A DNA stretch of 64,000 bases from an uncultured Gammaproteobacteria bacterium (GCA_937967995.1 CALBTB010000013.1:66418-130417); one strand, 5' to 3'; numbered from the stretch's first letter, positions 9,701 through 18,053 are shown. Program-made: numbers and translations. The notes: generated by a model from the letters alone, not told the origin.

Positions 9701-10358
9701 AAGCGGTAAACTCAGGGGTAAACTGCTGCTCATCGATGAGCCGGGTAAACTGGTAACCGGCCAGGGTGAAATTAACATTGTTGATGGTATTTACCGATTG
9801 CGGGGTCAGGATTTAAACATACGGCGAGGCAGAATGATCTTTGCCAATACGTTAATCGATGATCCGGGCATTGATGTTGAAGCGGTACGTGAGATAAACA
9901 CGGTGACGGCGGGTGTACGAATCAAGGGCACTTTAAAGAATTCACAGTTATCATTGTTCTCAGAGCCGAGCATGGCCGAGTCGGATATTCTTTCGTACCT
10001 GATTTTCGGACACGCCTTTGAAGCAGGGACCAGCGCGGAAAGCGAGTCGGTTCGTAACACCGCAACGGCGATGGGATTTATCGCCGGAGATTTACTGGCA
10101 CGCGATATTGGTGGTGAGCTGGGACTGGATGAACTGCGTATCGATGTGGGAGAGACTACCGAGCAGACAGCATTGGTGATGGGCAAGTATCTGTCACCCA
10201 AGTTATATGTGCGCTATTTAACGGGTATCGTCGAGTCCAGCAATATTGTGCAGATCCGTTATCAACTCACCCGGCGCATCCAGTTGCAAACAGAAGGGGG
10301 TTACCGGGGGTCGCAATCCATTACCGGTGGCGACATCTTTTTCACGTTTGAATATTAA
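6732..10358 (+). CDS. tamB: TamB, periplasm-spanning AsmA-like translocation partner of TamA
   Basis: The 1208-residue protein starts at GTG 6732, overlapping the tamA stop by four bases. One N-terminal membrane segment (about residues 5-27) anchors it in the inner membrane; the body is a long series of beta-strand repeats of the AsmA/VPS13-like type, and the C-terminal 400 residues are the DUF490/TamB domain (VTVPRARLRPRGLPEG, DILSYLIFGHAFEAG, then TEGGYRGSQSITGGDIFFTFEY region). Length is close to E. coli TamB (about 1260). A Ser/Gln/Glu-rich 15-residue insert encoded by a 15-bp tandem repeat lies near residue 577. TamB is thought to shuttle hydrophobic substrates between the membranes. Confidence 0.94.
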   Translation: MKRWIFYITTGCLVFLLVSLTVVLNTTWGLTLALNIASASLPGKLTWQQADGSLAGTFILSKLEYKHDQAIVAIDELTGNWEVSHLLSGTVTLDRLDVRGIDIQLTGQKSTQATSPADQSELAINLPVNINLNAGRFEIISIRTSPQAEPITVSSLVVSVQNEESTLNIPQLTVTRDQLITTVTGSIRLQNRLPVSLTTDTSYQINKSTRITGTGTIRGDLDRLVISQMVTATDEAGSQVKLNATLTQLTDRPEWVAQLTDLKLDSRLLTTEGTPATLTGKADLQGNLQSFTGQFNLDAMHKATGRLVMQASIESGLDLNRYAFTTQGDFYGLALPEARYVINGTGNLKEVNLTRLFINTLGGDIQGQANIALRDNIAVNADLTATQIDTGKLSADWPGTLSAKLQMKSELKGASTQVNFSLQELQGRVREYPVNATANGVWQVDQLQLKTLEANISKTRLTARGVINRQWDMQATLDSPSLNHLWPQLHGQARLAVNISGSRTAPAVAVNGNLAELEYLDERIKDVTIMLSGSLGEDAPINADITAKGINSQYIGNWPTATLSLKGTNRQHTLTLSSEDQSSENQRSEHQAQPSSTKLVLQGGFTPWQWQGQISSLDFQFPKTGQWQLTSPAQLNVAAKEVELSKLCLAQNDSNLCTALDWKQQQHAFSLTGQSLPLALARNWLPEAMQVEGRINVNADYRRQGDLPAQGKLHIDAQEQSIRLNLANSNEQVVLGQTTISASLDKAGLRATVSAPFNNEGEISGQLLLPEWVAQFPVARDQDIRAEMTIAKLPASLVSSFIQDLATAHGHFGMQFSVSGQVGQPQLRGEATWREGRLEIPDAGIQVRDIQAKIHSLATNQIAFNVTARSGDGQLELTGQSSLSAQQGWPTAARLIADDLEVMNTPEAYILVDSDLRVSLQGSQIKLTGDITVPRARLRPRGLPEGTVAVSRDAVIVSEETSEQELSRWLVTSRISVTLGELVDFDGFGVSGKLRGKLLLIDEPGKLVTGQGEINIVDGIYRLRGQDLNIRRGRMIFANTLIDDPGIDVEAVREINTVTAGVRIKGTLKNSQLSLFSEPSMAESDILSYLIFGHAFEAGTSAESESVRNTATAMGFIAGDLLARDIGGELGLDELRIDVGETTEQTALVMGKYLSPKLYVRYLTGIVESSNIVQIRYQLTRRIQLQTEGGYRGSQSITGGDIFFTFEY
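8460..8504 (+). repeat. Three tandem 15-bp repeats inside tamB
   Basis: Three units of 15 bases (AGTAGTGAAGACCAA and two variants) lie in frame and encode SSEDQ, SSENQ and RSEHQ. Copy-number change would keep the frame and only lengthen or shorten a polar loop. Confidence 0.6.
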
Positions 10359-10471
10359 CCTTACATGAAATACTGATAAGAGAAATGACAAAACACCCTT
10401 GATCTGTCCTGCTTTCGACCCCAGACAATAATACAGTCCAATTCACTTCATAACTCAAAAGGTGAGAAACC

Positions 10472-10756
10472 ATGAGCAAGCGTGATGAATATGTTGAAAA
10501 ACTGAAGCACAAGCTGGATGACTGGAACGAGGATATCGACAAGCTGGAGGCCAAGTCGTCTCACATCAAGGAGGAAATGAAGGAAAAATACAAGGATGAA
10601 CTTGTCGTCGTGCGTCAGCACCGTGATACGGTCAGGGAAAAAGTCAAAGAACTGACAGAATCGAGCGAAAGTGCCTGGCATGAGCTCAAGGCGGGTGTAG
10701 AAGAAGCCTGGCATAAGCTGACCGAAGCCATCGACCGGGCACATTCCAAGTTTTAA
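10472..10756 (+). CDS. Small soluble coiled-coil protein of unknown function
   Basis: The 94-residue product is almost entirely helical and charged, with heptad patterns such as KLDDWNEDIDKLEAK and EKVKELTESSESAWHELKAG, and no signal peptide or membrane segment. It resembles small bacterial coiled-coil proteins of the sll1863 kind, which often appear in stress regulons; that comparison is tentative. The start has an AAAGGTGAG ribosome site 7 bases upstream. It is the last gene before a convergent marR-type gene, only 12 bases away. Function unknown. Confidence 0.75.
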   Translation: MSKRDEYVEKLKHKLDDWNEDIDKLEAKSSHIKEEMKEKYKDELVVVRQHRDTVREKVKELTESSESAWHELKAGVEEAWHKLTEAIDRAHSKF

Positions 10757-10768
10757 CCAGGGACAGTA

Positions 10769-11179
10769 TTAACTGTCCGCAACGATTTTTGAAGAAAGCC
10801 GGTTTACCTGTCGAATGGCTTCTTCCGGGTAGCGTCTGGAAAGATTCCTGACGACACCTTCTACTTCAATCCGTGCCAGTTCAAACCGCCGTAGACCGGC
10901 GTCCGTCAGGCGAATATAAAAAGAACGTTTATCAGAGCGGTGACTTAACGATTCAACGATACCCGCGGCAATTAACTGGTTCACCATCGTGCTGGTGGTG
11001 GCCCGCGTTACATTAAAATGACGGCTTAAATCCGAAACCGTAATTTTTCCTGATTTGTTCAGAAACTCCATTGCTCTGAATTGTGGCAGGCGTAGTCCGG
11101 TGTAACGCAGTGCGAGATTTAATTTTCTTTCAAATGAAGATGATAAATCGAGTAACTCCAGCACATTCAGCAGTTCCAT
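10769..11179 (-). CDS. MarR family transcriptional regulator
   Basis: A 136-residue winged-helix repressor. The DNA-binding part reads LPQFRAMEFLNKSGKITVSDLSRHF NVTRATTSTMVNQLIAAGIV, the typical MarR recognition helix, followed by a basic wing (SHRSDKRSFYIRLTDAG) and a C-terminal dimerisation helix. It is divergent from the DsrE-like gene, and an inverted repeat of MarR type lies between them, so autoregulation and control of the neighbour are likely. The inducing ligand is unknown; there are no conserved Cys residues, which argues against direct thiol sensing. Confidence 0.88.
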   Translation of the reverse strand: MELLNVLELLDLSSSFERKLNLALRYTGLRLPQFRAMEFLNKSGKITVSDLSRHFNVTRATTSTMVNQLIAAGIVESLSHRSDKRSFYIRLTDAGLRRFELARIEVEGVVRNLSRRYPEEAIRQVNRLSSKIVADS

Positions 11180-11200
11180 ATGACTTCCCCGGTTAAGTTA

Positions 11201-11215
11201 GTTAGCCTGTCTAAC
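11201..11215. promoter_or_regulatory. Inverted repeat, likely MarR operator
   Basis: GTTAG and CTAAC are separated by five bases (TTAG-N5-CTAA core), 22 bases before the marR start and upstream of the DsrE-like gene promoter. Similar TTAG/CTAA palindromes are recognised by SlyA/MarR proteins. Assignment is by position and form. Confidence 0.45.
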
Positions 11216-11230
11216 AATATAATCATTTTA

Positions 11231-11260
11231 TTGTATTCAAAATCACATAAGGCATATATA
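11231..11260 (+). promoter_or_regulatory. Candidate promoter of the DsrE-like gene
   Basis: TTGTAT at 11231-11236 and TATATA at 11255-11260 are 18 bases apart and lie 15 bases downstream of the putative MarR operator and about 60 bases upstream of ATG 11321. Confidence 0.4.
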
Positions 11261-11320
11261 TCCTAAGTTACATTCAATGCCCGTGTAACGAAAAATTCCT
11301 GTCTGGAAGAGGAGTATGCT

Positions 11321-11860
11321 ATGAATGCAGTTATCGAAAACAATATGGTATCACTGGAATCGCGTATCGAAAAAATTGAGGCAAGTCTGCCCCAAAACCG
11401 GGTATCGATTATTTTATTGTCAGGCGATTTCGACAAGGCAGTGGCGGCTTTCATCATGGCCAATGGTGCGATCGGAATGGGGATGGAAGTGACGATGTAT
11501 TTCACGTTCTGGGGCTGCAGTGTTATTAAAAAAGGTCGCAGGTTACGCGGTAAGAAATTTATGCATAAACTGGTTAACCTGATGGTCCCGGCTTCTGCCA
11601 GAGATCTTGCGCCTTCAAAAATGTCATTTGGCGGTCTGGGACGGGCCATGTTTAACAAAATGATGGCCGGTAACATGGCATCACTCGATGAACAGATTGA
11701 TATAGCCGTTGAATCGGGTGTCAGGTTTCAGGTTTGTTCACCATCACTGAGTGTCATGGGCTTTGACGATGACGAGTGGCGGGTTCCGGTTGATATCTGC
11801 GGTGTTGCGGCCATGTATGAAGTCGCGTTGAATGCAAAAACTGCATACTTTATATCCTAA
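11321..11860 (+). CDS. DsrE/DsrF/DrsH-like family protein
   Basis: This 179-residue protein matches the DsrE/F/DrsH fold family often annotated near rhodanese and sulfide-oxidation genes: SIILLSGDFDKAVAAFIMANGAIGMGMEV, then MYFTFWGCSVIKKG with a Cys at the position of the conserved family cysteine, a long FMHKLVNLMVPASARDL linker, and a C-terminal FQVCSPSLSVMGF and ICGVAAMYEVALNA. Such proteins can carry persulfide sulfur or act as partners of sulfur-transfer enzymes; the role here is inferred. The gene has its own promoter and a GGAAGAGGAG ribosome site, and probably is controlled by the divergent MarR protein. Confidence 0.82.
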   Translation: MNAVIENNMVSLESRIEKIEASLPQNRVSIILLSGDFDKAVAAFIMANGAIGMGMEVTMYFTFWGCSVIKKGRRLRGKKFMHKLVNLMVPASARDLAPSKMSFGGLGRAMFNKMMAGNMASLDEQIDIAVESGVRFQVCSPSLSVMGFDDDEWRVPVDICGVAAMYEVALNAKTAYFIS

Positions 11861-11917
11861 AAATTCACTGATTTTTGACATATACTAGGAGGTGGTTCCC
11901 CGCAAGAAGATGAAAAT

Positions 11918-13066
11918 ATGAAAAAGATCTGTTTTATCGCCTGCCTGACGTTTTTCAGCATGACAGCTCAGGCCGAAGCACCCTCGGCTGAACTGGTGCA
12001 AAAGGAGTTGCAATTGCTGGAAAACAGCATGAATAACCGTTCACCGGACAAATTTAATGAATTGCTCGATGTCGATACGGTTCTGAAAGTCGCGCTTGAT
12101 GATCTCGATGTGGATGAAAATTATCGTAACGGGTTCATGAAGGGCGTTCGTGAAAATAAACACAAAATTATCACCAAGATACTTGGCCTGCTGGGCGAGT
12201 ACGGTAGTGTCAAACTGCTTAAAGTGACGCACGCCGATGACATGTCCAGGGGGCTGATGCGTCTGGATTATGGCGACCAGGGATACGGTTATATGGAGTT
12301 GCACCTGGTTCAGCGCCTGGGCAGAGTGTACATCGTAGACTGGTACGATTATGCGCTTGGCCAGGAGTATACGCGCAGCCTGCGCCAGATTGTGGCCGTT
12401 TCTTTTCCGAAACCCGATTTGATCGGCCGGGTCTTCGATATTGTCTCAAACCGCAGAACGATTTCGCGCAATATCGTGGCGGTCATTAACCTGGCAAAAG
12501 ACAGAAAATACGATGAATTGATCAAAAAATATAATTCACTGGGCGCGCCATATAAAAAGATACCAATATTTATGCTGCTTATGGTCCAGACGGCAGGCAG
12601 CATGAATAACGACGATTTTTACAAACAGACCTTGTCAGATCTGGCCGAGTTTCATGGTAATAATCCCAGGCTGGGATTCATACTTATTGATTATTATTAC
12701 TATGCAGGCAAATACGAGACGGCCATCAAACTGATCGATAACCTGATTAAGGAATTTGGCGCTGAAGATGCGGGCATGCTGACACTCAAGAGTAACCTGT
12801 TGATTGAAATGGACAAGCCTGATCGGGCCCAGGTACTTATTGAACGAATAATTCGTATCGAACCGGAATACGAAGATGCATACTGGCGCCTGCTGTCTCT
12901 GGTTATCAGTGATAAAAAGTACAGTCATGCTGTGCAGGTCTGTCAGAATCTGGAAACAAGGTTCGGTTATGACCTGAATAAAGAGGTAATGGCATCAGAG
13001 CCGGCATACAAAGATTTTATAGCTTCATCTGAGTATATGAACTGGCGAAAGAACAACAAGAAATAA
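11918..13066 (+). CDS. Exported TPR-like repeat protein of unknown function
   Basis: A 382-residue protein with a clear signal peptide (cleavage after TAQA, residue 19). Residues 20-190 form a mixed alpha/beta domain ending in WYDYALGQEYTRSLRQI; residues 220-370 are tetratricopeptide-like helical hairpins (YYYAGKYETAIKLIDNLIKEFG, KPDRAQVLIERIIRIEPEYEDAYWRLL patterns). It should be periplasmic. I recognise no named family. The upstream region is odd: a perfect AGGAGG at 11887 lies 25 bases before the ATG, and a three-codon frame (ATG AAA ATA TGA at 11910-11921) overlaps the start codon. The nearer AAGAAG at 11904 may be the working ribosome site. It is followed 20 bases later by marC-like gene. 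Confidence 0.75.
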   Translation: MKKICFIACLTFFSMTAQAEAPSAELVQKELQLLENSMNNRSPDKFNELLDVDTVLKVALDDLDVDENYRNGFMKGVRENKHKIITKILGLLGEYGSVKLLKVTHADDMSRGLMRLDYGDQGYGYMELHLVQRLGRVYIVDWYDYALGQEYTRSLRQIVAVSFPKPDLIGRVFDIVSNRRTISRNIVAVINLAKDRKYDELIKKYNSLGAPYKKIPIFMLLMVQTAGSMNNDDFYKQTLSDLAEFHGNNPRLGFILIDYYYYAGKYETAIKLIDNLIKEFGAEDAGMLTLKSNLLIEMDKPDRAQVLIERIIRIEPEYEDAYWRLLSLVISDKKYSHAVQVCQNLETRFGYDLNKEVMASEPAYKDFIASSEYMNWRKNNKK

Positions 13067-13086
13067 TATTTAATAATGGAATATAA

Positions 13087-13704
13087 ATGAACGAAGCCTT
13101 AAATGCCTTCGTAGTATTGTTTATTGTACTTGACCCCATCGGGGTGGCCTGGATATTTGCTTCACTGACGGCCAGTGATGCTCCCCGGGTACAATTACGC
13201 ATGGCGTTCAGGGGTATCGCACTGGCCGGTACTATCCTGTATGTGTTTTTCTTTCTGGGTGACACATTACTGAACTGGATGGGTATCAGTTTGCCTGCTT
13301 TCAGGATCGCGGGGGGGATTCTGCTGTTTCTGTTGTCACTGGAAATGGTTTTTGCCCGCCAGTCGGGACTGCGATCAACAACGCGTGGTGAGCAGTACGA
13401 AGCCGAGCACAAGCAGGACATTTCTGTTTTCCCACTGGCCTTTCCTCTGCTAGCCGGTCCAGGTGCACTGACCACCGTGATGTTGATGACCGGGCAGACG
13501 CAGACCTCCACCGATCGCCTGATGATGAGCCTGGTAATACTGGCAGTGATTGTTGTCTCACTGGTGATTTTACTTCTGGCACAGAAGCTTTCTCGTTTGC
13601 TGGGACAAACTGGGGCGAACGTAATCAGCCGGTTACTGGGATTGATACTGGCAGCGCTGGCAGTGCAGTTTGTGATTGACGGTATTCGTCAGAGTATTGC
13701 CTGA
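13087..13704 (+). CDS. MarC/UPF0056 family integral membrane protein
   Basis: The 205-residue product has six membrane segments arranged as two sets of three, the usual MarC/NAAT layout. Family signatures are the N-terminal FVVLFIVLDPIGVAWIFASL and the central FPLAFPLLAGPGALTTVMLM. Members are inner-membrane proteins of debated function, once linked to multiple antibiotic resistance; transport of small amino acids was reported for a few. The gene begins 20 bases after the TPR-like gene, suggesting cotranscription, and is convergent with the GGDEF-EAL gene, whose end is 3 bases away. Confidence 0.9.
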   Translation: MNEALNAFVVLFIVLDPIGVAWIFASLTASDAPRVQLRMAFRGIALAGTILYVFFFLGDTLLNWMGISLPAFRIAGGILLFLLSLEMVFARQSGLRSTTRGEQYEAEHKQDISVFPLAFPLLAGPGALTTVMLMTGQTQTSTDRLMMSLVILAVIVVSLVILLLAQKLSRLLGQTGANVISRLLGLILAALAVQFVIDGIRQSIA

Positions 13705-13707
13705 AGT

Positions 13708-16302
13708 TTATTTGTTGGCGATATCCAGTTTTTCATACTCGGGAACCGGGCTGGGCCGGTCAATCGCGTACCCCTGTGCGTAATCGATACCAAGCTGCGC
13801 CAGGGAATTCAGGACTTCCGTATTTTCCACCCATTCTGCAATGACCTTCAGGTTGGCAGTGTGGCTGACTTTGGTGATGGCATCAACAATCGTGGAATTC
13901 ATTGGTGCATCCAGCAGGTCCTTGATAAAGACACCATCGATTTTGACAAAATCAACTGGCAAGGTCAGCAGGTAAGAAAAAGAACTCATGCCCGTTCCAA
14001 AGTCATCCAGTGCAAACTTGAAGCCATGATCACGTAATTTATTTATAAATTTACTGGCGATATCCAGATTGGATATGGTTGCCGTTTCAGTTATTTCAAA
14101 ACAGATGATTTCAGGCGTGACTTTATATTTTTCCGTCTGCTGAATAACATAATCTTCAAACTTCTCGTCGGTAAATACCTGGCCTGACAGGTTAATAAAC
14201 GCCATCGGCAGCGCTGCTGTACTTTTGCCCGAGGCATGTTCTGCCTCAAGATGTGCAAATACATTCTTGACCACCCAGCGATCAAGGTGGGGCATCAATT
14301 CGAATCGCTCTGCTGCCGGGATAAAAAGATTAGGCATGACGAGATTACCCTCATCATCCAGCATACGCAGCAGGTATTCATAGGATGGAACCTTGCTGTT
14401 TCCGGATTTCAGTGGGTGAATGATCTGGCGGTACAGCGAAAACCGGTTTTCTTCCAGGGCCTGATTGATTTTTTCCACCCACTGCATTTCACCGTGTCGC
14501 TGCAGCAGATCGGAGTCGTCCTCGCTGTAGACGTGAATCCGGTTTCGACCGCGTTCCTTGGCGGCATAGCAGGCAAGGTCGGCAGCGCTGAGCAGATCAA
14601 ATTTATTGACCAGTACTTCGTCTTCGATTGCCACCATGCCAATGCTGGCACCGACGGTAAATTTTCGATCCCGCCAGTAAAAACGGAAAGATTTGATAGA
14701 GTCCAGCAGATGCTGGGCAAGTTTTTTTGATTCCTCAATGGTAGTGTTTTTCATGATGATGCCGAACTCATCACCACCAAGACGGGCCAGTACAGCCTGG
14801 TCTGCTACGACACTTTGCAACAGGCTGGTCAGTTTGATCAGCATTTTATCGCCGGCACTATGGCCACAGGTGTCATTCACAATCTTGAACTGATCGAGGT
14901 CAATATACATCAGCGAGTGCAGTAAACCGGGTTTTGGCACATTTTCCATCAGGCTGACCAGTTCGTTTTCAAATGCATAGCGATTTTTAAGCCGGGTCAG
15001 GGGGTCGTGATGTGCCATGTAGTTGATGGTTTCATCATCCTTCTTGCGCTTCGTGATGTCTTCGGCAATACCGGCAATGCGCGTGACCTTGCCAGCATCA
15101 TCACGAATCGGATAGGCGCGTGCAGAAATCCATTTAATCTCGCCATCGGGCGTAATAATCCGGAATTCGGGAATCGCCGGTTTAGCGAGATCACCGGACG
15201 CTTTCAGATGAATATCGCTCATTACAGTCTGTTTGTCTTCGTGATGAATAGCTGAAAACCAGATTTGTGAATTCTCATACAGATCATCCCGGTATAATCC
15301 CCAGACTCTCTCAAAGGCGGGACTGACATAATAGAAATCTTCAAAATTCGGTGAACCGATCCAGAATATTTCATTGATGTTTTCTGCCAGTTGCCTGAAG
15401 CGTAATTCACTCTCAGACAGTTTTGCCGTGCGATCGGCAACTTTCTTGCTGATCAGGATATTGTTGATGATAAGAACCACGATCATCAGCACAGTAAATC
15501 CACCGATATAAAACACCCAGGTCGGAATCGAGACTTTCTTGACCGGGTTCAGCCATTTCTCGAGAGAAGCATGATAGGCGGAGTTGGGGTCCAGCTTTTG
15601 TTCTGCCAGGTGTTTGTCAATAATCGCCAGAATACCTGCGTTCTTGTTCTTGGGTGCCGCATAGCGGACTTCGACCGGGTTAAAAATGATTCCGGTTTCG
15701 ATGGCATGATATTTATGGGAATTCAGCAGGCTGATAACACGGTTCAGCACAGTTGCATCCGCATCACCGTTTTCAACCGCTTCCAGTCCGCCGATATAAG
15801 TTGTTACCTCGACCGCCTCAAACTCGAAATTAAAATTTTTCATTAACTGTTTAAATACACGGCTGTGAATACTGCGGCTCATCAGTGCGACCCGTTTCCC
15901 CTCCAGGTCGGCAAGAGAAGTCACATCTGAATTTGGGTGTCGGTAGATGACACCCCAGTTGTTAATCAGGGTCTGTTTGGTGTAATCAAATTTTTCAGCA
16001 CGCTTTTCGGTATAAGCGATTCCCACCAGCAGGTCGATTTCACGTTTTTCCAGACTGGCAAACACGGATTTCCAGGAACCATGCACAAATTCCAGTTCCC
16101 AGTTTTCCTTGCTGGCAATGGACTTGAGAACATCAATCGACAGGCCGGTGTACTGTGCCGGTGGTTGTTTGAGCACTATCGGTGGATTGTCGTAGACGCC
16201 GATTCGAAGCTTTTTACCTTTCGCAGCGGATGTTGGCGCGATACCGACAAGCAGGCATGCTACGAGGGGAAGGATAGCCCAGAATGTGAAGAAACGTTTC
16301 AA
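13708..16302 (-). CDS. Solute-binding domain / PAS / GGDEF / EAL cyclic-di-GMP protein
   Basis: An 864-residue membrane sensor. Residues 1-27 are a signal sequence; about 32-255 form a periplasmic solute-binding domain of the amino-acid (SBP_bac_3) type; one membrane helix lies near 270-290; a PAS/PAC domain covers about 300-420; GGDEF about 435-590; EAL about 605-855. The GGDEF active site is intact (LARLGGDEFG). The EAL signature reads EYLLR, keeping the metal-binding Glu, and FEITET, LDDFGTG and KIDGVFI are present, so both synthesis and hydrolysis of c-di-GMP are possible. The fused binding domain suggests direct response to an amino acid or similar ligand. Confidence 0.93.
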   Translation of the reverse strand: MKRFFTFWAILPLVACLLVGIAPTSAAKGKKLRIGVYDNPPIVLKQPPAQYTGLSIDVLKSIASKENWELEFVHGSWKSVFASLEKREIDLLVGIAYTEKRAEKFDYTKQTLINNWGVIYRHPNSDVTSLADLEGKRVALMSRSIHSRVFKQLMKNFNFEFEAVEVTTYIGGLEAVENGDADATVLNRVISLLNSHKYHAIETGIIFNPVEVRYAAPKNKNAGILAIIDKHLAEQKLDPNSAYHASLEKWLNPVKKVSIPTWVFYIGGFTVLMIVVLIINNILISKKVADRTAKLSESELRFRQLAENINEIFWIGSPNFEDFYYVSPAFERVWGLYRDDLYENSQIWFSAIHHEDKQTVMSDIHLKASGDLAKPAIPEFRIITPDGEIKWISARAYPIRDDAGKVTRIAGIAEDITKRKKDDETINYMAHHDPLTRLKNRYAFENELVSLMENVPKPGLLHSLMYIDLDQFKIVNDTCGHSAGDKMLIKLTSLLQSVVADQAVLARLGGDEFGIIMKNTTIEESKKLAQHLLDSIKSFRFYWRDRKFTVGASIGMVAIEDEVLVNKFDLLSAADLACYAAKERGRNRIHVYSEDDSDLLQRHGEMQWVEKINQALEENRFSLYRQIIHPLKSGNSKVPSYEYLLRMLDDEGNLVMPNLFIPAAERFELMPHLDRWVVKNVFAHLEAEHASGKSTAALPMAFINLSGQVFTDEKFEDYVIQQTEKYKVTPEIICFEITETATISNLDIASKFINKLRDHGFKFALDDFGTGMSSFSYLLTLPVDFVKIDGVFIKDLLDAPMNSTIVDAITKVSHTANLKVIAEWVENTEVLNSLAQLGIDYAQGYAIDRPSPVPEYEKLDIANK

Positions 16303-16513
16303 GTGAATGCATCTACAAAAGTGGCGGCGTTCACTATTTAACGTCTTGATCCCTGGCTTTCTTTAGTGGCCAGGTGATGCCTGTAGGAGAATATTAAGTT
16401 CGCCAGCAGATAGATTTAAATTCAAAATATAATTGTAACATATTGAATATATTGAAGTTATTTATGATGTTATACCTGCGGTCCAGATTGTCGCACCCGA
16501 ACCCGGTCATGAT

Positions 16514-17893
16514 TCAATGCAGGTGTTTGCGCAGGCGGCGATTAAACAGGTGAATTTTTGACTGGACCTGTTCGACAGAGCTGGCCAGCCTGCGGTCCTG
16601 TACCGTGACGGCATGTTCCGATACGTATTTGCGGCTGACATTGACCTTGTTGAGCATCTCGGGTGCCAGTCGCTCGAGGTCACGCCGAAAGGCAATCAGA
16701 TCGTGCTCAGATTCCGAGAGTGTACCGAAATCCACCAGGTTGATACCGCTGCTCCCCAGGATCAGGTGGTTCAGTTTGTATAGTTCATCATGCATACGCT
16801 GCAGTGCCCCGCTGGATTGACCGGTGTGTTGCTTATCTTCCATCAGTGCTTCGATGCCACGCCAGAGGTGCTCGATTTCATGTGAGACTTCCAGTAACTC
16901 ATAGAACAGGTCCTGCAACAGATCCTTCAGATTCTGCAGTTTGTCCGCTGCAAGAGGACGTGACTGTTCTTTTTGAATGAGCTTTTCCAGGGTGGCGACA
17001 ATGATGGGGTCATGGGTGGGTGAAATCGGATCACCCGTGATCGAGTTAACGGCACTTTGTGATTTCAGTATCCACAGGATATCGTCCTGGCTTCTGTCTT
17101 TTCGCTGTAATGCATCATAAGTGTCTGCCACACTCAGGATACGTTCATACTGCCCAATACGCGCGGCAGGTAAACCTCGCGGGTAACCTTGCCCGTCGAG
17201 TTGTTCGTGATGATTCAGAACGGCATCGAGTAGTTCAGCTGAAAAATTCGTTCTCGACTCCTTCAGAATAACCTGGCTGACAACGGGATGCACCATAATG
17301 GCCCTGAACTCTTCATTATTCAGGATGTCTTTTTTATACACGGCGGGGTCAATAAACATCTCCCCGATATCGTGAAACATCGCGGCACTAAACAGATCGA
17401 TGAGCTGATTGTGGGTCAGGTCGAGGGATTTACCGATTTCGACAGCAATAAAGGCGGTGGACAGGGAATGGTTGAAGTTATCCGTACGTTCCTTGCTGAA
17501 CACGGTTAATTTATTCAGGACGATGTTGTCATAATCACATTCAGCCAGGATGTGCCGGATAGTGCCAATAGTGGCATCGAAATCATACACGGTATCAGCC
17601 AGCAGCTTTTCGCAAAGCGCGACCAGGTCGTCCAGGAGATTGTCAGTGGTTATCTGGTTACTGAACTGAATATATTCATCGATTGGTTTGAGCAATTTAT
17701 GATTGAGGACTTTGTCATAGGTGGTTTGGTCAACGGTGTTCCCGGACGGAATGAGTAACGTTCCCTGCTCATTAAAGATGTCGCTGGTGATTTTATACTC
17801 GATATTCCGGGAGTCGAATACCAGTTTTATATATTCCTGTTCTATAGTGTCAGCGGTGATACCCGATTGTGGGTCTAAATCATCAGTTTCCAT
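16514..17893 (-). CDS. HD-GYP domain protein, variant active site
   Basis: A 459-residue cytoplasmic protein with an HD-GYP c-di-GMP phosphodiesterase domain at about residues 140-310. The motifs are FHDIGEMFIDP, HHEQLDGQGYPRGL and RILSVADTYDAL. In the first motif the usual Lys of HDxGK is Glu, and the conserved R-x-Y after the last helix is missing, so activity may be reduced or altered. The last 130 residues are helical (EIEHLWRGIEALMEDKQ; ERLAPEMLNKVNVSRKY) and may bind a partner. It is divergent from a second, canonical HD-GYP gene across a 211-base promoter region. Confidence 0.9.
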   Translation of the reverse strand: METDDLDPQSGITADTIEQEYIKLVFDSRNIEYKITSDIFNEQGTLLIPSGNTVDQTTYDKVLNHKLLKPIDEYIQFSNQITTDNLLDDLVALCEKLLADTVYDFDATIGTIRHILAECDYDNIVLNKLTVFSKERTDNFNHSLSTAFIAVEIGKSLDLTHNQLIDLFSAAMFHDIGEMFIDPAVYKKDILNNEEFRAIMVHPVVSQVILKESRTNFSAELLDAVLNHHEQLDGQGYPRGLPAARIGQYERILSVADTYDALQRKDRSQDDILWILKSQSAVNSITGDPISPTHDPIIVATLEKLIQKEQSRPLAADKLQNLKDLLQDLFYELLEVSHEIEHLWRGIEALMEDKQHTGQSSGALQRMHDELYKLNHLILGSSGINLVDFGTLSESEHDLIAFRRDLERLAPEMLNKVNVSRKYVSEHAVTVQDRRLASSVEQVQSKIHLFNRRLRKHLH

Positions 17894-18026
17894 TCTGCAA
17901 CGAGGGCCTGTTATTGTTATTTTTTGGGTCCGGTAAAGGATATTTACTGTATCTGCTGAAGCATAGCTTAAATGATTCGAATGTCACCCCCCTGAACAAT
18001 AACTGGAAAAACTAACCAAATTGGCT

Positions 18027-18053
18027 TAAAAATGGCAGGCAGATTGTCGATAT
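18027..18053 (+). promoter_or_regulatory. Candidate sigma-28 (FliA) type promoter of the HD-GYP gene
   Basis: TAAA at 18027-18030, 15 bases, then GTCGATAT at 18046-18053, compared with the FliA consensus TAAA-N15-GCCGATAA (six of eight in the -10). No good sigma-70 -35 accompanies the AT-rich stretch downstream. No flagellar genes are in the window, so this rests on sequence alone. Confidence 0.3.
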
